From: Enterococcus sp. ZJ1622
Lineage (GTDB): Bacteria; Bacillota; Bacilli; Lactobacillales; Enterococcaceae
Direction: 5' to 3'
Assembly: GCF_011038845.1 (NCBI RefSeq)
Contig: NZ_JAAKDW010000008.1
Location: forward strand, 1 to 64,000
DNA length: 64,000 nt
Below the pieces are notes generated by a model. That model was given only the letters and a program-made list of their open reading frames with translations, was not told where the DNA came from and made no database searches. Both the position numbers and the translations under genes were made by a program. Below, piece after piece: positions 43,650-52,782 of the stretch (position 1 is the stretch's first letter; each line of letters starts with the position of its first letter).

Positions 43650-44978
43650 ATGGAAAAATATCAGAATATTGTTGTCGGCTTCGGAAAAGGCGGGAAAACA
43701 TTAGCAAAAGCATTAGCAGCAAAAGGCGAATCAGTGTTAGTGATCGAGAAATCTAAAAGAATGTATGGCGGAACATGTATCAACATCGCCTGCATCCCAT
43801 CGAAATCTTTGATTACCAATGGGGAGCGAGGCGTGGCATTTCCAGAAGCGGTGGAACGAAAAGAAAAACTGACAGGAATGCTTCGGGCAAAAAATTATCA
43901 TATGATCAGCGATGAAGCGACTGGAACAGTGATGGACGGCACAGCGCGTTTTATCTCCAACAACCAAATCGAAGTCACACAAGATGGCAATAAGACAATC
44001 GTTGAAGGGGAACGTATTTTTATCAACACAGGATCAGAACCAATCATCCTGCCAATCAAAGGATTGCAAGAAAGCCGTTATTTGCTAGATTCAACGCAAG
44101 CGATGGATCAGACAGCACTCCCAGAAACACTAGTCATCATTGGTGCAGGATATATTGGATTGGAATTTGCATCGATGTTCAATCATTATGGCTCAAAAGT
44201 AGTCGTCCTTGACTCACATCCTGAATTTCTTTATCGGGAAGACGAAGACATCGCACAAATGATTTTAGATGATTTGACCAATCAGGGAGTCGAATTCCAT
44301 TTAGGCGTTTCCGTAGATGAAATCAGCGATCAGGCAGATTTTGCAGAAGTCAGCTTTACTGAGAACGGGGAAACAAAAACAGTGAAAGCATCAAAAGTAC
44401 TAGCTGCAACTGGCCGAAAAGCAAATACAGAAAACCTAGGACTTGAAAATACTGATGTGAAGCTAACCGATCGTGGTGTGATCGTAGTCGATGAATTCTT
44501 GCGAACAGACGCAGAGAATATTTGGGCAATCGGTGACGTAAAAGGCGGCTTGCAGTTCACGTATATCTCCTTGGATGATTATCGGATCATCATGGATCAG
44601 TTGAACGGACAATCGAAACGTACACTAAATAACCGTCCAGCTGTCCCTTATAGCGTCTTCATCACTCCGCCATTATCTAATGTCGGTTTGACAGAAAAAG
44701 AAGCAAAAGCACAAGGCGTCGAATACAAATTGTTCAAATACATGACAAGTAGTGTTCCTAAAGCCCAAGTGCTGGAAGATCCAAAAGGGATGTTCAAAGT
44801 GTTAGTAGATCCTAAGACAGACAAAATCTTAGGTGCAAGTATCTATGCAGAAGAATCCCAGGAAGTCATCAATCTGATTACTTTGGCGATGAATGGAAAT
44901 CTGCCTTATACATTGCTGAGAGATCAGATCTATACACATCCGACAATGAGCGAAGCATTGAATGACGCATTGAAATAA
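43650..44978 (+). CDS. RclA/MerA-like pyridine nucleotide-disulfide oxidoreductase
   Basis: The 442-aa flavoprotein has FAD motif GFGKGGKTLA, the redox-active pair Cys43 and Cys48 in GGTCINIACIPSK, the NAD motif GAGYIGLEFASM and a C-terminal HPTMSE that supplies the His of the partner subunit. It resembles RclA (reactive chlorine resistance) and the streptococcal hypothiocyanite reductase more than lipoamide dehydrogenase, since no pdh genes or lipoyl partners are present. It probably reduces host-derived oxidants with NAD(P)H. It is 22 bases upstream of the isochorismatase-like gene. Confidence 0.85.
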   Translation: MEKYQNIVVGFGKGGKTLAKALAAKGESVLVIEKSKRMYGGTCINIACIPSKSLITNGERGVAFPEAVERKEKLTGMLRAKNYHMISDEATGTVMDGTARFISNNQIEVTQDGNKTIVEGERIFINTGSEPIILPIKGLQESRYLLDSTQAMDQTALPETLVIIGAGYIGLEFASMFNHYGSKVVVLDSHPEFLYREDEDIAQMILDDLTNQGVEFHLGVSVDEISDQADFAEVSFTENGETKTVKASKVLAATGRKANTENLGLENTDVKLTDRGVIVVDEFLRTDAENIWAIGDVKGGLQFTYISLDDYRIIMDQLNGQSKRTLNNRPAVPYSVFITPPLSNVGLTEKEAKAQGVEYKLFKYMTSSVPKAQVLEDPKGMFKVLVDPKTDKILGASIYAEESQEVINLITLAMNGNLPYTLLRDQIYTHPTMSEALNDALK

Positions 44979-45000
44979 AGAGAAGAATGGAGCTTTTACC

Positions 45001-45624
45001 ATGTTTAAAAATACCAACACAGCGATTGTTTTAACTGATCCACAAATCGAATTCTTGAAACCAGCAGGTGCGGGGTTCGGTTTGACAAAAGATGTTTTAG
45101 AAAAATACAATACGATTGAACACATGATCGAACTAGTTCGACAAGCAAAGGAAAAAGGCTATAAAGTTTTCATCTCTCCTCATTATTTCTATCCGCATGA
45201 CCATAAATGGCAATTCGGTGGCGCAGGAGAACACATGATGCTTGAACAGCAGATGTTTGCCAGAAATAGCCAGTATGAACCTGTTGTAGAAGGCTCAGGC
45301 GCAGATTTTATCGAAGAAATGAAGCCTTATCTAGATGAAAATACAATCATCAGCTCGCCGCATAAAATCTTTGGGCCAGAAAGCAATGATCTGGCACTCC
45401 AACTAAGAAAAAACGGCATCGATACCGTGATTTTGGGTGGAATGAACGCAAATCTATGTGTGGATTCTCATATGCGTGAATTGATCGAAGATGGCTTCAA
45501 TGTAGTAGTAGCGACAGATGCCATCGGTGCTCCTGGACAAGAACCGATGGACGCAGCTTTGACGAACTTCGGTTTTATTGCTGATGAAGTACTGACAACT
45601 GAACAAGTACTTGAACAGCTATAA
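45001..45624 (+). CDS. Isochorismatase-family cysteine hydrolase
   Basis: The 207-aa protein has the isochorismatase-superfamily triad: Asp13 in LTDPQ, a lysine in SPHKIFGP (near 120) and Cys153 in NANLCVDS. Isochorismate is unlikely in this organism; related enzymes cleave amides such as nicotinamide or ureidoacrylate. Since the neighbour is an RclA-like oxidoreductase, relatives of RclB/RclC-type partner enzymes are worth comparing. It is followed by a terminator before the TetR gene. Confidence 0.85.
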   Translation: MFKNTNTAIVLTDPQIEFLKPAGAGFGLTKDVLEKYNTIEHMIELVRQAKEKGYKVFISPHYFYPHDHKWQFGGAGEHMMLEQQMFARNSQYEPVVEGSGADFIEEMKPYLDENTIISSPHKIFGPESNDLALQLRKNGIDTVILGGMNANLCVDSHMRELIEDGFNVVVATDAIGAPGQEPMDAALTNFGFIADEVLTTEQVLEQL

Positions 45625-45697
45625 TTGAATGACAAAATGATTTGGATCAGTGCTCACCCTCTGGATAGTAAACGGGAAAAGAGCAGATCCAGTAATC

Positions 45698-45733
45698 AGA
45701 GCTGTGTTGGAGATGATCGGCACAGCTCTTTTT
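45698..45733 (+). terminator. Terminator after the isochorismatase-like gene
   Basis: AGAGCTGTG pairs with CACAGCTCT, followed by five T. Confidence 0.75.
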
Positions 45734-45806
45734 AGCAATAGTTGGAAGAAAAGAAATCTTAAGATATAATCAATGAGTATAGGTGACAAAAAAAGGGGTT
45801 CATAAG

Positions 45807-46367
45807 GTGAAAGCAAAAGAAAAGATCATGACAGCAACCAGAGATCTTATCTACCAGAAAGGATATCACGAAACTTCTATCCGAGATATCTTGGCAGCTT
45901 CCGATACAGGAAAAGGTCAATTCTATTATTATTTTGATTCCAAAAAAGCGGTTTGTCTAGCCGTGATCCGTTCTCATATGGAAGAATGGCAGACAGAGCT
46001 GTTCGATGGGATCCTAAGTGCTGATATCCCTGCCAGAGAAGCACTAGAACAAATGCTGGACTGGATTTACGATAGTCATAAAGTGCAGGAAATCTATTAC
46101 GGCTGTCCTGTAGGGAACCTCATTATCGAATTGAGCGTGGTAGACGAAGATTTCCGAGCACTTCTGCTAGAATTGGTATCTGAGTGGTCCAAACAAATCA
46201 AACAGCGCCTTCTGGAACTGACAGATCATGAGTTGTCAGAAGAAGAAGCGAAGATCAAAGCAAATGCGATGATCGCAGAGATACAAGGAAGTATTCTCTT
46301 ATTGAAAGTGACACAAGATCTATCTATCCTAGAAAATAATTTTCAAATGATCCGAACGAACTTATAA
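45807..46367 (+). CDS. TetR/AcrR-family regulator
   Basis: The 186-aa protein has an N-terminal helix-turn-helix (about 8-50: LIYQKGYHETSIRDILAASDTGKGQFYYYF) and a C-terminal ligand domain with four cysteines spread over it (the class containing YxaF/LmrA-type repressors). I placed the start at GTG 45807, with AAAGGGG eight bases upstream; a GTG at 45783 lacks a ribosome binding site. It probably represses the flavoprotein-hydrolase pair upstream, where a matching palindrome is found. Confidence 0.82.
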   Translation: MKAKEKIMTATRDLIYQKGYHETSIRDILAASDTGKGQFYYYFDSKKAVCLAVIRSHMEEWQTELFDGILSADIPAREALEQMLDWIYDSHKVQEIYYGCPVGNLIIELSVVDEDFRALLLELVSEWSKQIKQRLLELTDHELSEEEAKIKANAMIAEIQGSILLLKVTQDLSILENNFQMIRTNL

Positions 46368-46527
46368 CTGGAAAGGCATAACAACCGTTTATTCGAATGA
46401 GGATCAGAAGAGTCAATTCAGCAAAGCGTATAACGATCACCTGCTAAGTACAGCCTTTTGTTCGCTACTTTCTTTCTGATTGGTGTATGATAGAAAAAAG
46501 TAGAGAACATCCTAGGAGGCGGTAAAG

Positions 46528-47109
46528 ATGTGTGGACGTTATTTCTTTGATCTGGAATCTGAAAAACTGCGGGACTATTATGAAGCTGCAAAAAAGAGTC
46601 AGTCTGATCCTTCTGAAAAAATTGCATCTGGCGAAGTGTTCCCTTCAACCCATGTCGTGACTTTAGGGGCAGACAAAGAAAAAAAGATCGTTGCCGGGCG
46701 TACGAAGTGGGGATTTGAAGGATTCAAAAAAGGACAGTTGATGATCAATGCTCGTGCGGAAACCGTCGAGGAGAAAAAAACATTCAGAAAGCCATTTACT
46801 GAAACTCGCTGTGTCTTCCCTATGAGCGGTTTTTATGAATGGAACACGGAGAAAGAAAAATTTTTGTTCACGGATAAGGATGATATTTTGTATGTCGGCG
46901 GTTTTTATCGGATCCATCGGAAAGAAGAAGGATTTGTGACAGAATCGATCATTTTGACGACAGCACCGAATCGCACTGTTGCTTCTGTCCACGATCGTAT
47001 GCCTCTGATCTTAGAAAGCGACCAGATCGAACCATGGATTTCAGATCTTGGATTTGCACGGACGATGTTGACTGAAAAAATGCCGGAGTTAGTGATGGAT
47101 AAAGTTTAA
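46528..47109 (+). CDS. SRAP-domain protein (HMCES/YedK family)
   Basis: The 193-aa protein begins MCGRY, so after Met removal Cys2 can crosslink to abasic sites in single-stranded DNA. It has the family's NARAET, GFYEW and a late HDRMP histidine. It protects or removes abasic sites at replication forks. It may be part of the DNA-damage set seen elsewhere in the window, but I see no LexA box upstream. GGAGGCGG precedes the ATG. Confidence 0.92.
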   Translation: MCGRYFFDLESEKLRDYYEAAKKSQSDPSEKIASGEVFPSTHVVTLGADKEKKIVAGRTKWGFEGFKKGQLMINARAETVEEKKTFRKPFTETRCVFPMSGFYEWNTEKEKFLFTDKDDILYVGGFYRIHRKEEGFVTESIILTTAPNRTVASVHDRMPLILESDQIEPWISDLGFARTMLTEKMPELVMDKV

Positions 47110-47114
47110 AAAAT

Positions 47115-47155
47115 AGAGACAGCACTCGAAAAGAGTGCTGTCTCTATTTTTTTTT
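47115..47155. terminator. Bidirectional terminator between convergent genes
   Basis: AGAGACAGCACTC pairs perfectly with GAGTGCTGTCTCT around a five-base loop, with a T tract rightward and an A-rich stretch leftward. Confidence 0.92.
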
Positions 47156-47978
47156 ATTTAAATGGAGGCGTACCGTACATTTTTGGTGTGACAGGTTTCA
47201 ATTTAGGTGCCGCACCTTCGATTTTCGGTTCTTTCAGCCATTGGTATTCGCCTTCGCCATCCAAGGCTTTCCCGCTAGCCCATGAGCCTTCGCTACTTTG
47301 ATCGCCTTCTGAGAAATTATAGAAATCATAAGCGATATCTTTACGCTCGTTCTCACGAGGGAAAGTACTTGGAACGAGGATCCCTTCTTTTTCTTCTAAT
47401 TCTTTGACCGCACATGCCCATTGATTTTGGTGGTAGCTATCTCTAGCAAGAAGGACAGAAAGCATGTCTTTCACGCCACGGTCATCGATCATTTCATAGA
47501 TTCGCGCAACTTGGAGTCTTCCTTGAGACTCTGCGTTCAAGTTTGCTCTGAAGTCAGCAAGTAGGTTACCGCTAGCGATGATATAAGCACCACTCCAAGG
47601 ATTGCCTACGCTATCAGCAGGGCGAGGTCCTAAGCCAGCCACGATCGCATGCTGCGGGTTCATGCCAGAAATGATCGCGCCGATTGTTGGATCTTTTTTC
47701 ATTGCTTCTTCTTGATCTTCTACTGGTGCGCCTTCTAACAGACGTGCAACCATCGTCGCCAGCATTTCCACGTGGCCGATTTCTTCCGTTGCAATATCCA
47801 TCAGCATATCTTTGTATTTTTCTTCACCACGGCAGCTCCATCCTTGGAACAGATACTGCATCGCAACACTCATCTCACCATATTGGCCTCCGATAAGCTC
47901 TTGCAAATATTTGGCGATCAACGGATTCGGACGATCGGGTTTTGCTTCAAACTGCAATTCTTTTTGGTGTCTAAACAT
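47154..47978 (-). CDS. Manganese catalase
   Basis: The 274-aa protein is a di-manganese catalase: ligands appear as Glu35, Glu66 and His69 (ATEEIGHVE), Glu150 (NAES) and His183 (SYHQNQW). It decomposes H2O2 without heme, useful in an organism that makes no heme itself. The nearby Mn importer would supply the metal. The ATG at 47978 follows AGGAGG by seven bases; a TTG start one codon earlier is less likely. I saw no clear PerR box upstream. Confidence 0.94.
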   Translation of the reverse strand: MFRHQKELQFEAKPDRPNPLIAKYLQELIGGQYGEMSVAMQYLFQGWSCRGEEKYKDMLMDIATEEIGHVEMLATMVARLLEGAPVEDQEEAMKKDPTIGAIISGMNPQHAIVAGLGPRPADSVGNPWSGAYIIASGNLLADFRANLNAESQGRLQVARIYEMIDDRGVKDMLSVLLARDSYHQNQWACAVKELEEKEGILVPSTFPRENERKDIAYDFYNFSEGDQSSEGSWASGKALDGEGEYQWLKEPKIEGAAPKLKPVTPKMYGTPPFK

Positions 47979-48136
47979 CAAAATTCCTCCTAATCATTTT
48001 TTAATACACATTTATTCTCCTACGAATGATTAAAAAATTCAAAGAAAACGCTCGCTCATTTATTTAAGTTGGTTTAACAACTTTTTTTGAGATTATATGT
48101 CTTAAAAATTGTTATTTTGAGAACAAAATGATATTT

Positions 48137-48162
48137 TTATATTAAAGCCGTTATCGGTTACA
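48137..48162 (+). promoter_or_regulatory. -10 region and cre-like site of the carbohydrate ABC operon
   Basis: TATATT lies at 48137-48142 after a TTGAGA. CGTTATCGGTTACA (48149-48162) matches 12 of 14 positions of the cre consensus and lies downstream of the -10, where CcpA can act as a roadblock. The half CGGTTACA is identical to that in the galP site. Confidence 0.5.
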
Positions 48163-48182
48163 TTAAAATTTGGAGGTATAAA

Positions 48183-49517
48183 ATGAAAAAAATGTTATTT
48201 ACCGGCTTGCTGGCAAGTGCAGCGCTTTTGGTATTAGGGGGCTGTAGTTCAGGCAACGCTACAAATGCCAGCTCAAGTGCAGCTAATTCATCTGAAAAAA
48301 CAAGCGATGGGAAGAAAAATATTGATTTCTGGTCTTTTTGGGGCTCAGGTGCACGAAAAGAAGTGATCGAAGAAATCATCGAGGACTTCAATCAGTCGCA
48401 AAATGAGATTCATGTCAACTACAAGTATCAGCCTTGGGGAGATATTTGGACAAAATCGTTATCTGCCATAACAGCCGGCAATCCACCTGATGTTATTGTT
48501 CAAGATATCAACTCTGTCGCGCAAAGAGCAGAGGCCCAGCAGGCAACGAACTTGTCGAAATATGTGGACGCAGATTTGTCGAAAGAATTCTATCCGCAGC
48601 TTTGGGACACAGTAGAGTACAAAGGCGATCCATACGCGATTCCTTTCAATACAGATACACAAGTAATCTTTTATAACAAGAAATTATTCAAAGAAGCTGG
48701 CATCAGTGAACAGGATCTGCCAAACACATGGGAAGAACTGGAAGAAACAGCGCGCAAGCTTGATAAAAAAGAAAACAAAGAATTCACTCGAATCGGTTTT
48801 TATCCATTATGGAATCTAGGTGCAGATGTTTGGGCATTGAACGCAGACAATGGGACAAGCTGGTTTGACAAAGAAGACAAAGTAAAAATCAATACGAAAA
48901 ACAAAGTAGAAGCATTAGAATGGATCCAGGACTGGCAGGATTATTATGGGAAAAATACTATCAATAAATTAGAAGCCGAATTTGGTTCAGGAGTATCTGA
49001 TCCGTTCATTTCGGGATTAGTCGCGATGCGGGCACAAAACATCAATTATTATTCCAGCCTAATGGAAAATGCCCCTGAAGATTTTGATTTCGGCGTGATG
49101 CAGCTTCCAGAAAAAGAAGAAGGTTCCGGACACTGGTCTTGGGGCGGAGGCTTCGTGTTAGAAGTTCCTTACGGGGCAAAAGACCCAGAAGCTTCGTACG
49201 AATTCATCAAATACTTGTCTTCCCCAGAAGTCCAAGAAAAATTCGGTGAAAAGAGTTTCGATATCATGGCAAGTAAAAAAGCCAATGAGAACCTAGTCAA
49301 AAATGATCAGTTGACGGAAAAAGGCCGGATGATCTATCAAATGGCAGATGAAAACTTCAAAAACACAGTGATCACACCAGTGCCATTGGATGCACCAGAC
49401 TACACAACATTGGTCAACGAGCAAATCGATCAGATCCTTTTAGGGACAAAATCACCGAAAGAAGGATTGGATGATGCGCAAAAAGCAGTGGAAAATTTAG
49501 TCAAACAAAATAAATAA
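48183..49517 (+). CDS. Carbohydrate ABC transporter, substrate-binding lipoprotein
   Basis: The 444-aa lipoprotein has a signal peptide ending in LGGC (Cys21), then a Ser/Asn-rich spacer and a family-1 (maltose/oligosaccharide type) solute-binding fold with WSFWGSGARKEVIEE-type start and a PEASYEFIKYLSSPEVQ segment near 340-357. The sugar is unknown. GGAGG lies just upstream of the ATG. It is the first gene of an operon with two permeases, a DUF624 protein and a PAP2 enzyme. Confidence 0.9.
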   Translation: MKKMLFTGLLASAALLVLGGCSSGNATNASSSAANSSEKTSDGKKNIDFWSFWGSGARKEVIEEIIEDFNQSQNEIHVNYKYQPWGDIWTKSLSAITAGNPPDVIVQDINSVAQRAEAQQATNLSKYVDADLSKEFYPQLWDTVEYKGDPYAIPFNTDTQVIFYNKKLFKEAGISEQDLPNTWEELEETARKLDKKENKEFTRIGFYPLWNLGADVWALNADNGTSWFDKEDKVKINTKNKVEALEWIQDWQDYYGKNTINKLEAEFGSGVSDPFISGLVAMRAQNINYYSSLMENAPEDFDFGVMQLPEKEEGSGHWSWGGGFVLEVPYGAKDPEASYEFIKYLSSPEVQEKFGEKSFDIMASKKANENLVKNDQLTEKGRMIYQMADENFKNTVITPVPLDAPDYTTLVNEQIDQILLGTKSPKEGLDDAQKAVENLVKQNK

Positions 49518-49558
49518 CCTGTTTTTTTGAATTATCAGCTGCAAAGGAGGCGTATCAT

Positions 49559-50470
49559 TTGAAACGTTTGTCGATACGAAAGAAAAAAGAAGCCAGATGG
49601 GCCTATTTGTTTATTTCGCCGTTCATCATTGGCTTTACGGTATTCATGCTAGGACCGATGCTGTTTTCAGTCATCGGCAGCTTTACCGATTATAATTTGA
49701 CTTCCAAAATGAATTTTATCGGGTTTGCAAATTTCAGACGAATGTTTCTGCATGACGATCTTTTTTGGAAGTCGTTATACAACACTGTTTATTTTGTTCT
49801 TTTCAATGTTCCGCTGACGACAGTTTTCAGTGTATTTCTAGCAGTCGTTCTCAATCAGCGGATGAAAGGGATCAGTATTTTTCGAACCGTCTTTTATTTA
49901 CCGGCAGTCTTGTCTGGAGTAGCAGTCTACATCTTATGGATGCAGCTGCTTTCTCCATCCGCCGGGCTGATCAATACTTTTTTAGGGTGGTTCAATATCA
50001 CGGGACCGGCTTGGCTGTTCGATCCGGAATGGACCAAGCCAGCTTTGATCTTGATGAAGATCTGGAGCTCTGGCGGTGCGATGCTGTTGTATCTGGCCAC
50101 GTTGCAAAACGTACCTCGTGCGCTGTATGAATCGGCAGAGATCGATGGCGCAGGGATCTGGGGAAAATTCAAAAGTATCACGCTTCCGCTGATCACTCCG
50201 ATCATTTTCTATGATGTGATTACTTCAACGATCGGTTCCTTCCAGATTTTCCAAGAAGCGTATGTCATGACGAAAAACGGGACAGGCGGACCTGCCAATT
50301 CCTTGCTGTTTTACAATCTCCATATGTGGAACAAGGCGTTCGTAGCTTTTGATATGGGGTATGCGATGGCAATGTCCATGATTTTGTTCTTGATCGTCTT
50401 AGTACTGACATTCGTCAATTTGAAACTTGCGCCAAGATGGGTCTATTATTCAGGAGGTGAGCGTAAATGA
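49559..50470 (+). CDS. Carbohydrate ABC transporter permease (MalF type)
   Basis: The 303-aa protein has six membrane helices and the EAA loop near residue 190 (YESAEIDGAGIWGKFKSITLP), which docks the ATPase. The start is TTG at 49559, supported by AAAGGAGG eight bases upstream; no ATG lies nearby. The low-efficiency start may tune stoichiometry. It ends in an ATGA overlap with the next permease. Confidence 0.92.
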   Translation: MKRLSIRKKKEARWAYLFISPFIIGFTVFMLGPMLFSVIGSFTDYNLTSKMNFIGFANFRRMFLHDDLFWKSLYNTVYFVLFNVPLTTVFSVFLAVVLNQRMKGISIFRTVFYLPAVLSGVAVYILWMQLLSPSAGLINTFLGWFNITGPAWLFDPEWTKPALILMKIWSSGGAMLLYLATLQNVPRALYESAEIDGAGIWGKFKSITLPLITPIIFYDVITSTIGSFQIFQEAYVMTKNGTGGPANSLLFYNLHMWNKAFVAFDMGYAMAMSMILFLIVLVLTFVNLKLAPRWVYYSGGERK

Positions 50471-51321
50471 TCGATTATTTCAAGAAGGCAAGTGTCAACC
50501 GAAAGTCTAAAAAACTGTTGAGTTATTTGCTGATGACCGTTATCGGGATCGTGCTGATCATCCCGTTGTTATGGATGGTCTTTACTTCTTTGAAACCAAT
50601 GGAAGAAATCGTTCGTTATCCGCCTACTTTCTTTCCTGAAACGATCGTCTGGCAGAATTACTTTGATACGATCGCTGCTTTTCCATTTTGGCGTTATGCT
50701 AGAAATACGTTATTTATCACAGTTTTAGTTGTTATTGGAAATGTATTGTCCAATTCGTTCATTGCATATGGATTCGCCAAATTAGATTTTCCAGGGAAAA
50801 AAATCATGTTTGCGTTGGTGCTTTCGACCATGATGATCCCAGGATTTGTGACGATGATCCCGCAATATGTCCTGTTTTCGAAAATCGGCTGGGTGGGGAC
50901 GTATCTCCCGCTGATCGTTCCTTCCTTTTTCGGCAATGCCTTCAATATCTTTTTGATGCGTCAGTTTTACCTGTCGATCAATAATGAATTGATCGAAGCC
51001 GCTGAGATCGATGGCGCGAATCATTTGTATATCTGGAGCCATTTGATGTTGCCGCTGACAAAACCTGCGCTGATCACAATCGCGATCAACTCATTCAATG
51101 CAGCGTGGAATGATTTTTTAGGTCCATTACTCTACATCCAGGATCAGGAAAAATATACGTTGCAGATCGGATTGCAAGTCTTCCAAAATCAGGCAACGAC
51201 CCAATGGAATTATCTGATGGCTGGTGCGACACTCGTTTTATTGCCGACGATCCTGCTTTTCTTTTTCGCACAGCGCTACTTTATTGAAGGGATGGATCTG
51301 ACAGGGGGCTCGAAAGGATGA
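50467..51321 (+). CDS. Carbohydrate ABC transporter permease (MalG type)
   Basis: The 284-aa protein has six membrane helices and an EAA loop near 176 (IEAAEIDGANHLYIWSHLMLP). It forms a heterodimer with the upstream MalF-type protein. No ATPase gene is present in the operon, so both presumably use a shared MsmX/MsmK-type ATPase encoded elsewhere. Its start overlaps the upstream stop (ATGA) and its own stop overlaps the next start. Confidence 0.92.
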   Translation: MIDYFKKASVNRKSKKLLSYLLMTVIGIVLIIPLLWMVFTSLKPMEEIVRYPPTFFPETIVWQNYFDTIAAFPFWRYARNTLFITVLVVIGNVLSNSFIAYGFAKLDFPGKKIMFALVLSTMMIPGFVTMIPQYVLFSKIGWVGTYLPLIVPSFFGNAFNIFLMRQFYLSINNELIEAAEIDGANHLYIWSHLMLPLTKPALITIAINSFNAAWNDFLGPLLYIQDQEKYTLQIGLQVFQNQATTQWNYLMAGATLVLLPTILLFFFAQRYFIEGMDLTGGSKG

Positions 51322-51923
51322 TCAGGAAGAAACATGCAGATCGTTTGAATCACTGGGTATTGGATATGATAGAGTGGATTCCGCGCTTGGCAGGCTTACA
51401 GCTTCTATGGTTTGTCTCTGTACTGCCGCTTTTGACGATTGGCAGCGCGAGCAGAGCGGTGATCCATGTGATTTATCGGTATAAAATGCAGGAAGAAGGA
51501 CTTCATCTTTTTTCTTCGTTTTTTTCCGAGGGGTATCATAGTTTCAAAAAATATTGGAAACAAGATCTTTTATTTAGTACTTATTTCTGGCTTTTACTCA
51601 TCGATAGCCGAATCTTCCACTATCAGGGTGGAGGGGTCGCTCTGTCATTGATGTATGCTACAGTGATCCTTATTTTTTTGAGCGTGATCGTTTTCTTTTA
51701 CAAAGTACTGCTGCAGCTAGAGACTAGTTCGAAAGTGACAGCACTCTTGGCATTTGTCCAGCTGTTCCGGTTTCCGAAACTTGTATTGGTCCATTTTTTA
51801 GGTACGATTGGTCTATTAGTTATTCTTTCTTGGCTGGGACCTATTTATCTTTTTGTGTTGGGTATGAGCGTGACGATCTATTTCCAGGTAGTTCTTTTTC
51901 TCAATAAAAAGCGTATAGCTTAA
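51318..51923 (+). CDS. DUF624 (YesL-like) membrane protein
   Basis: The 201-aa protein has about five hydrophobic segments (near 22-44, 80-115, 124 and 152-188). YesL-like proteins are encoded next to CUT1-type sugar importers in many Firmicutes; they are thought to be accessory components, with no proven role. It overlaps the permease gene by four bases, so it is translationally coupled and probably works with the importer. Confidence 0.85.
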   Translation: MIRKKHADRLNHWVLDMIEWIPRLAGLQLLWFVSVLPLLTIGSASRAVIHVIYRYKMQEEGLHLFSSFFSEGYHSFKKYWKQDLLFSTYFWLLLIDSRIFHYQGGGVALSLMYATVILIFLSVIVFFYKVLLQLETSSKVTALLAFVQLFRFPKLVLVHFLGTIGLLVILSWLGPIYLFVLGMSVTIYFQVVLFLNKKRIA

Positions 51924-51944
51924 GTCTGGAGAAGAGGTGATGAG

Positions 51945-52463
51945 ATGCTGCGTTTTATTAGTAAAATCGATGACAAGATCATCAATCGAATCGCGAGCAA
52001 AAGACGACCGGATAGTCAGATGATCGATTTTTTGAAATTTATCAGCAAAATCTCGAATGGCGGGTTTATCTGGCTAGTCATAGCTGCTTTTTTGGTTCTT
52101 TTGCCTTCAACAAGAGAATATGGCCTTGCGATTCTGGCAGGCAGCGTGATTTATTTTGTTGTCGGGTTACTGTTCATAAAGAAAACAACCAGACGAAAAC
52201 GCCCGTTTGAAAAAAATCGCAGTCTGATTTTATATACGAGCAAACCTAAGACTTCCTCGTTCCCGTCTGGACACACGGCACTGGCGTTTTTGTCTGTTGC
52301 AGCTTTGTTCGAGTTGAGTCCGGTGATCGGTATTTTGGCTTTTTTATTTGCTTGTCTGATCGCTTATTCCAGAATATTTTTACTGCTTCATTATCCTACA
52401 GATGTGATCGGTGGCGCGCTTTTAGGGAGTGTTATTGGAGTGATATGCGCCCTTGTTATTTGA
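51945..52463 (+). CDS. PAP2-family membrane phosphatase
   Basis: The 172-aa protein has the three phosphatidic-acid-phosphatase motifs: KKTTRRKRP (about 83-91), PSGHTA (near 106) and SRIFLLLHYPTDVIGG (about 146-161), between four membrane segments. Members dephosphorylate undecaprenyl diphosphate, phosphatidic acid or similar lipids. Being last in a sugar ABC operon is unusual for the family. GAAGAGGTGATGAG precedes the ATG. Confidence 0.88.
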   Translation: MLRFISKIDDKIINRIASKRRPDSQMIDFLKFISKISNGGFIWLVIAAFLVLLPSTREYGLAILAGSVIYFVVGLLFIKKTTRRKRPFEKNRSLILYTSKPKTSSFPSGHTALAFLSVAALFELSPVIGILAFLFACLIAYSRIFLLLHYPTDVIGGALLGSVIGVICALVI

Positions 52464-52782
52464 ATAAATAGTTCATTATTGAGTGATACTCGCATTTTTT
52501 GCAGTATTGCTCATTTTTTTGTGTATTTTTTGTGGTGAGAAGCAATTAGAAACTTATTTTTACCGTTTTTATACTTATTGTTTTTTGAATAAAATGAGAA
52601 ATATAATATATGTTATATTCGAATTCTAATAAAACTTAAATAAAAACGTTGATTTGTAAGCGTTTAGGATATCGTTTGATTTTAAATTATAAATAGATTA
52701 AATTGTAATTAGAGAGAGGTTGTTTTTGTTTGTTGTTGGGGAAATGTTGTTTTTTGATGTTTAGAGAAAGGAGTATAAGAAT
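52464..52782 (+). other. Gene-free AT-rich region upstream of the pilus locus
   Basis: About 319 nt without an ORF. It holds a cre-like site TGTAAGCGTTTAGG (52655-52668, 12 of 14) and near-direct repeats CGTTGATTT (52647) and CGTTTGATTT (52673) flanking it. I could not assign a -35/-10 pair with confidence. No terminator is obvious after the PAP2 gene, so read-through into the pilus genes cannot be excluded. Confidence 0.5.

Noticed and set aside
47979-48182. PerR box for the manganese catalase
   Set aside because: No stretch came close to the PerR consensus on either strand.
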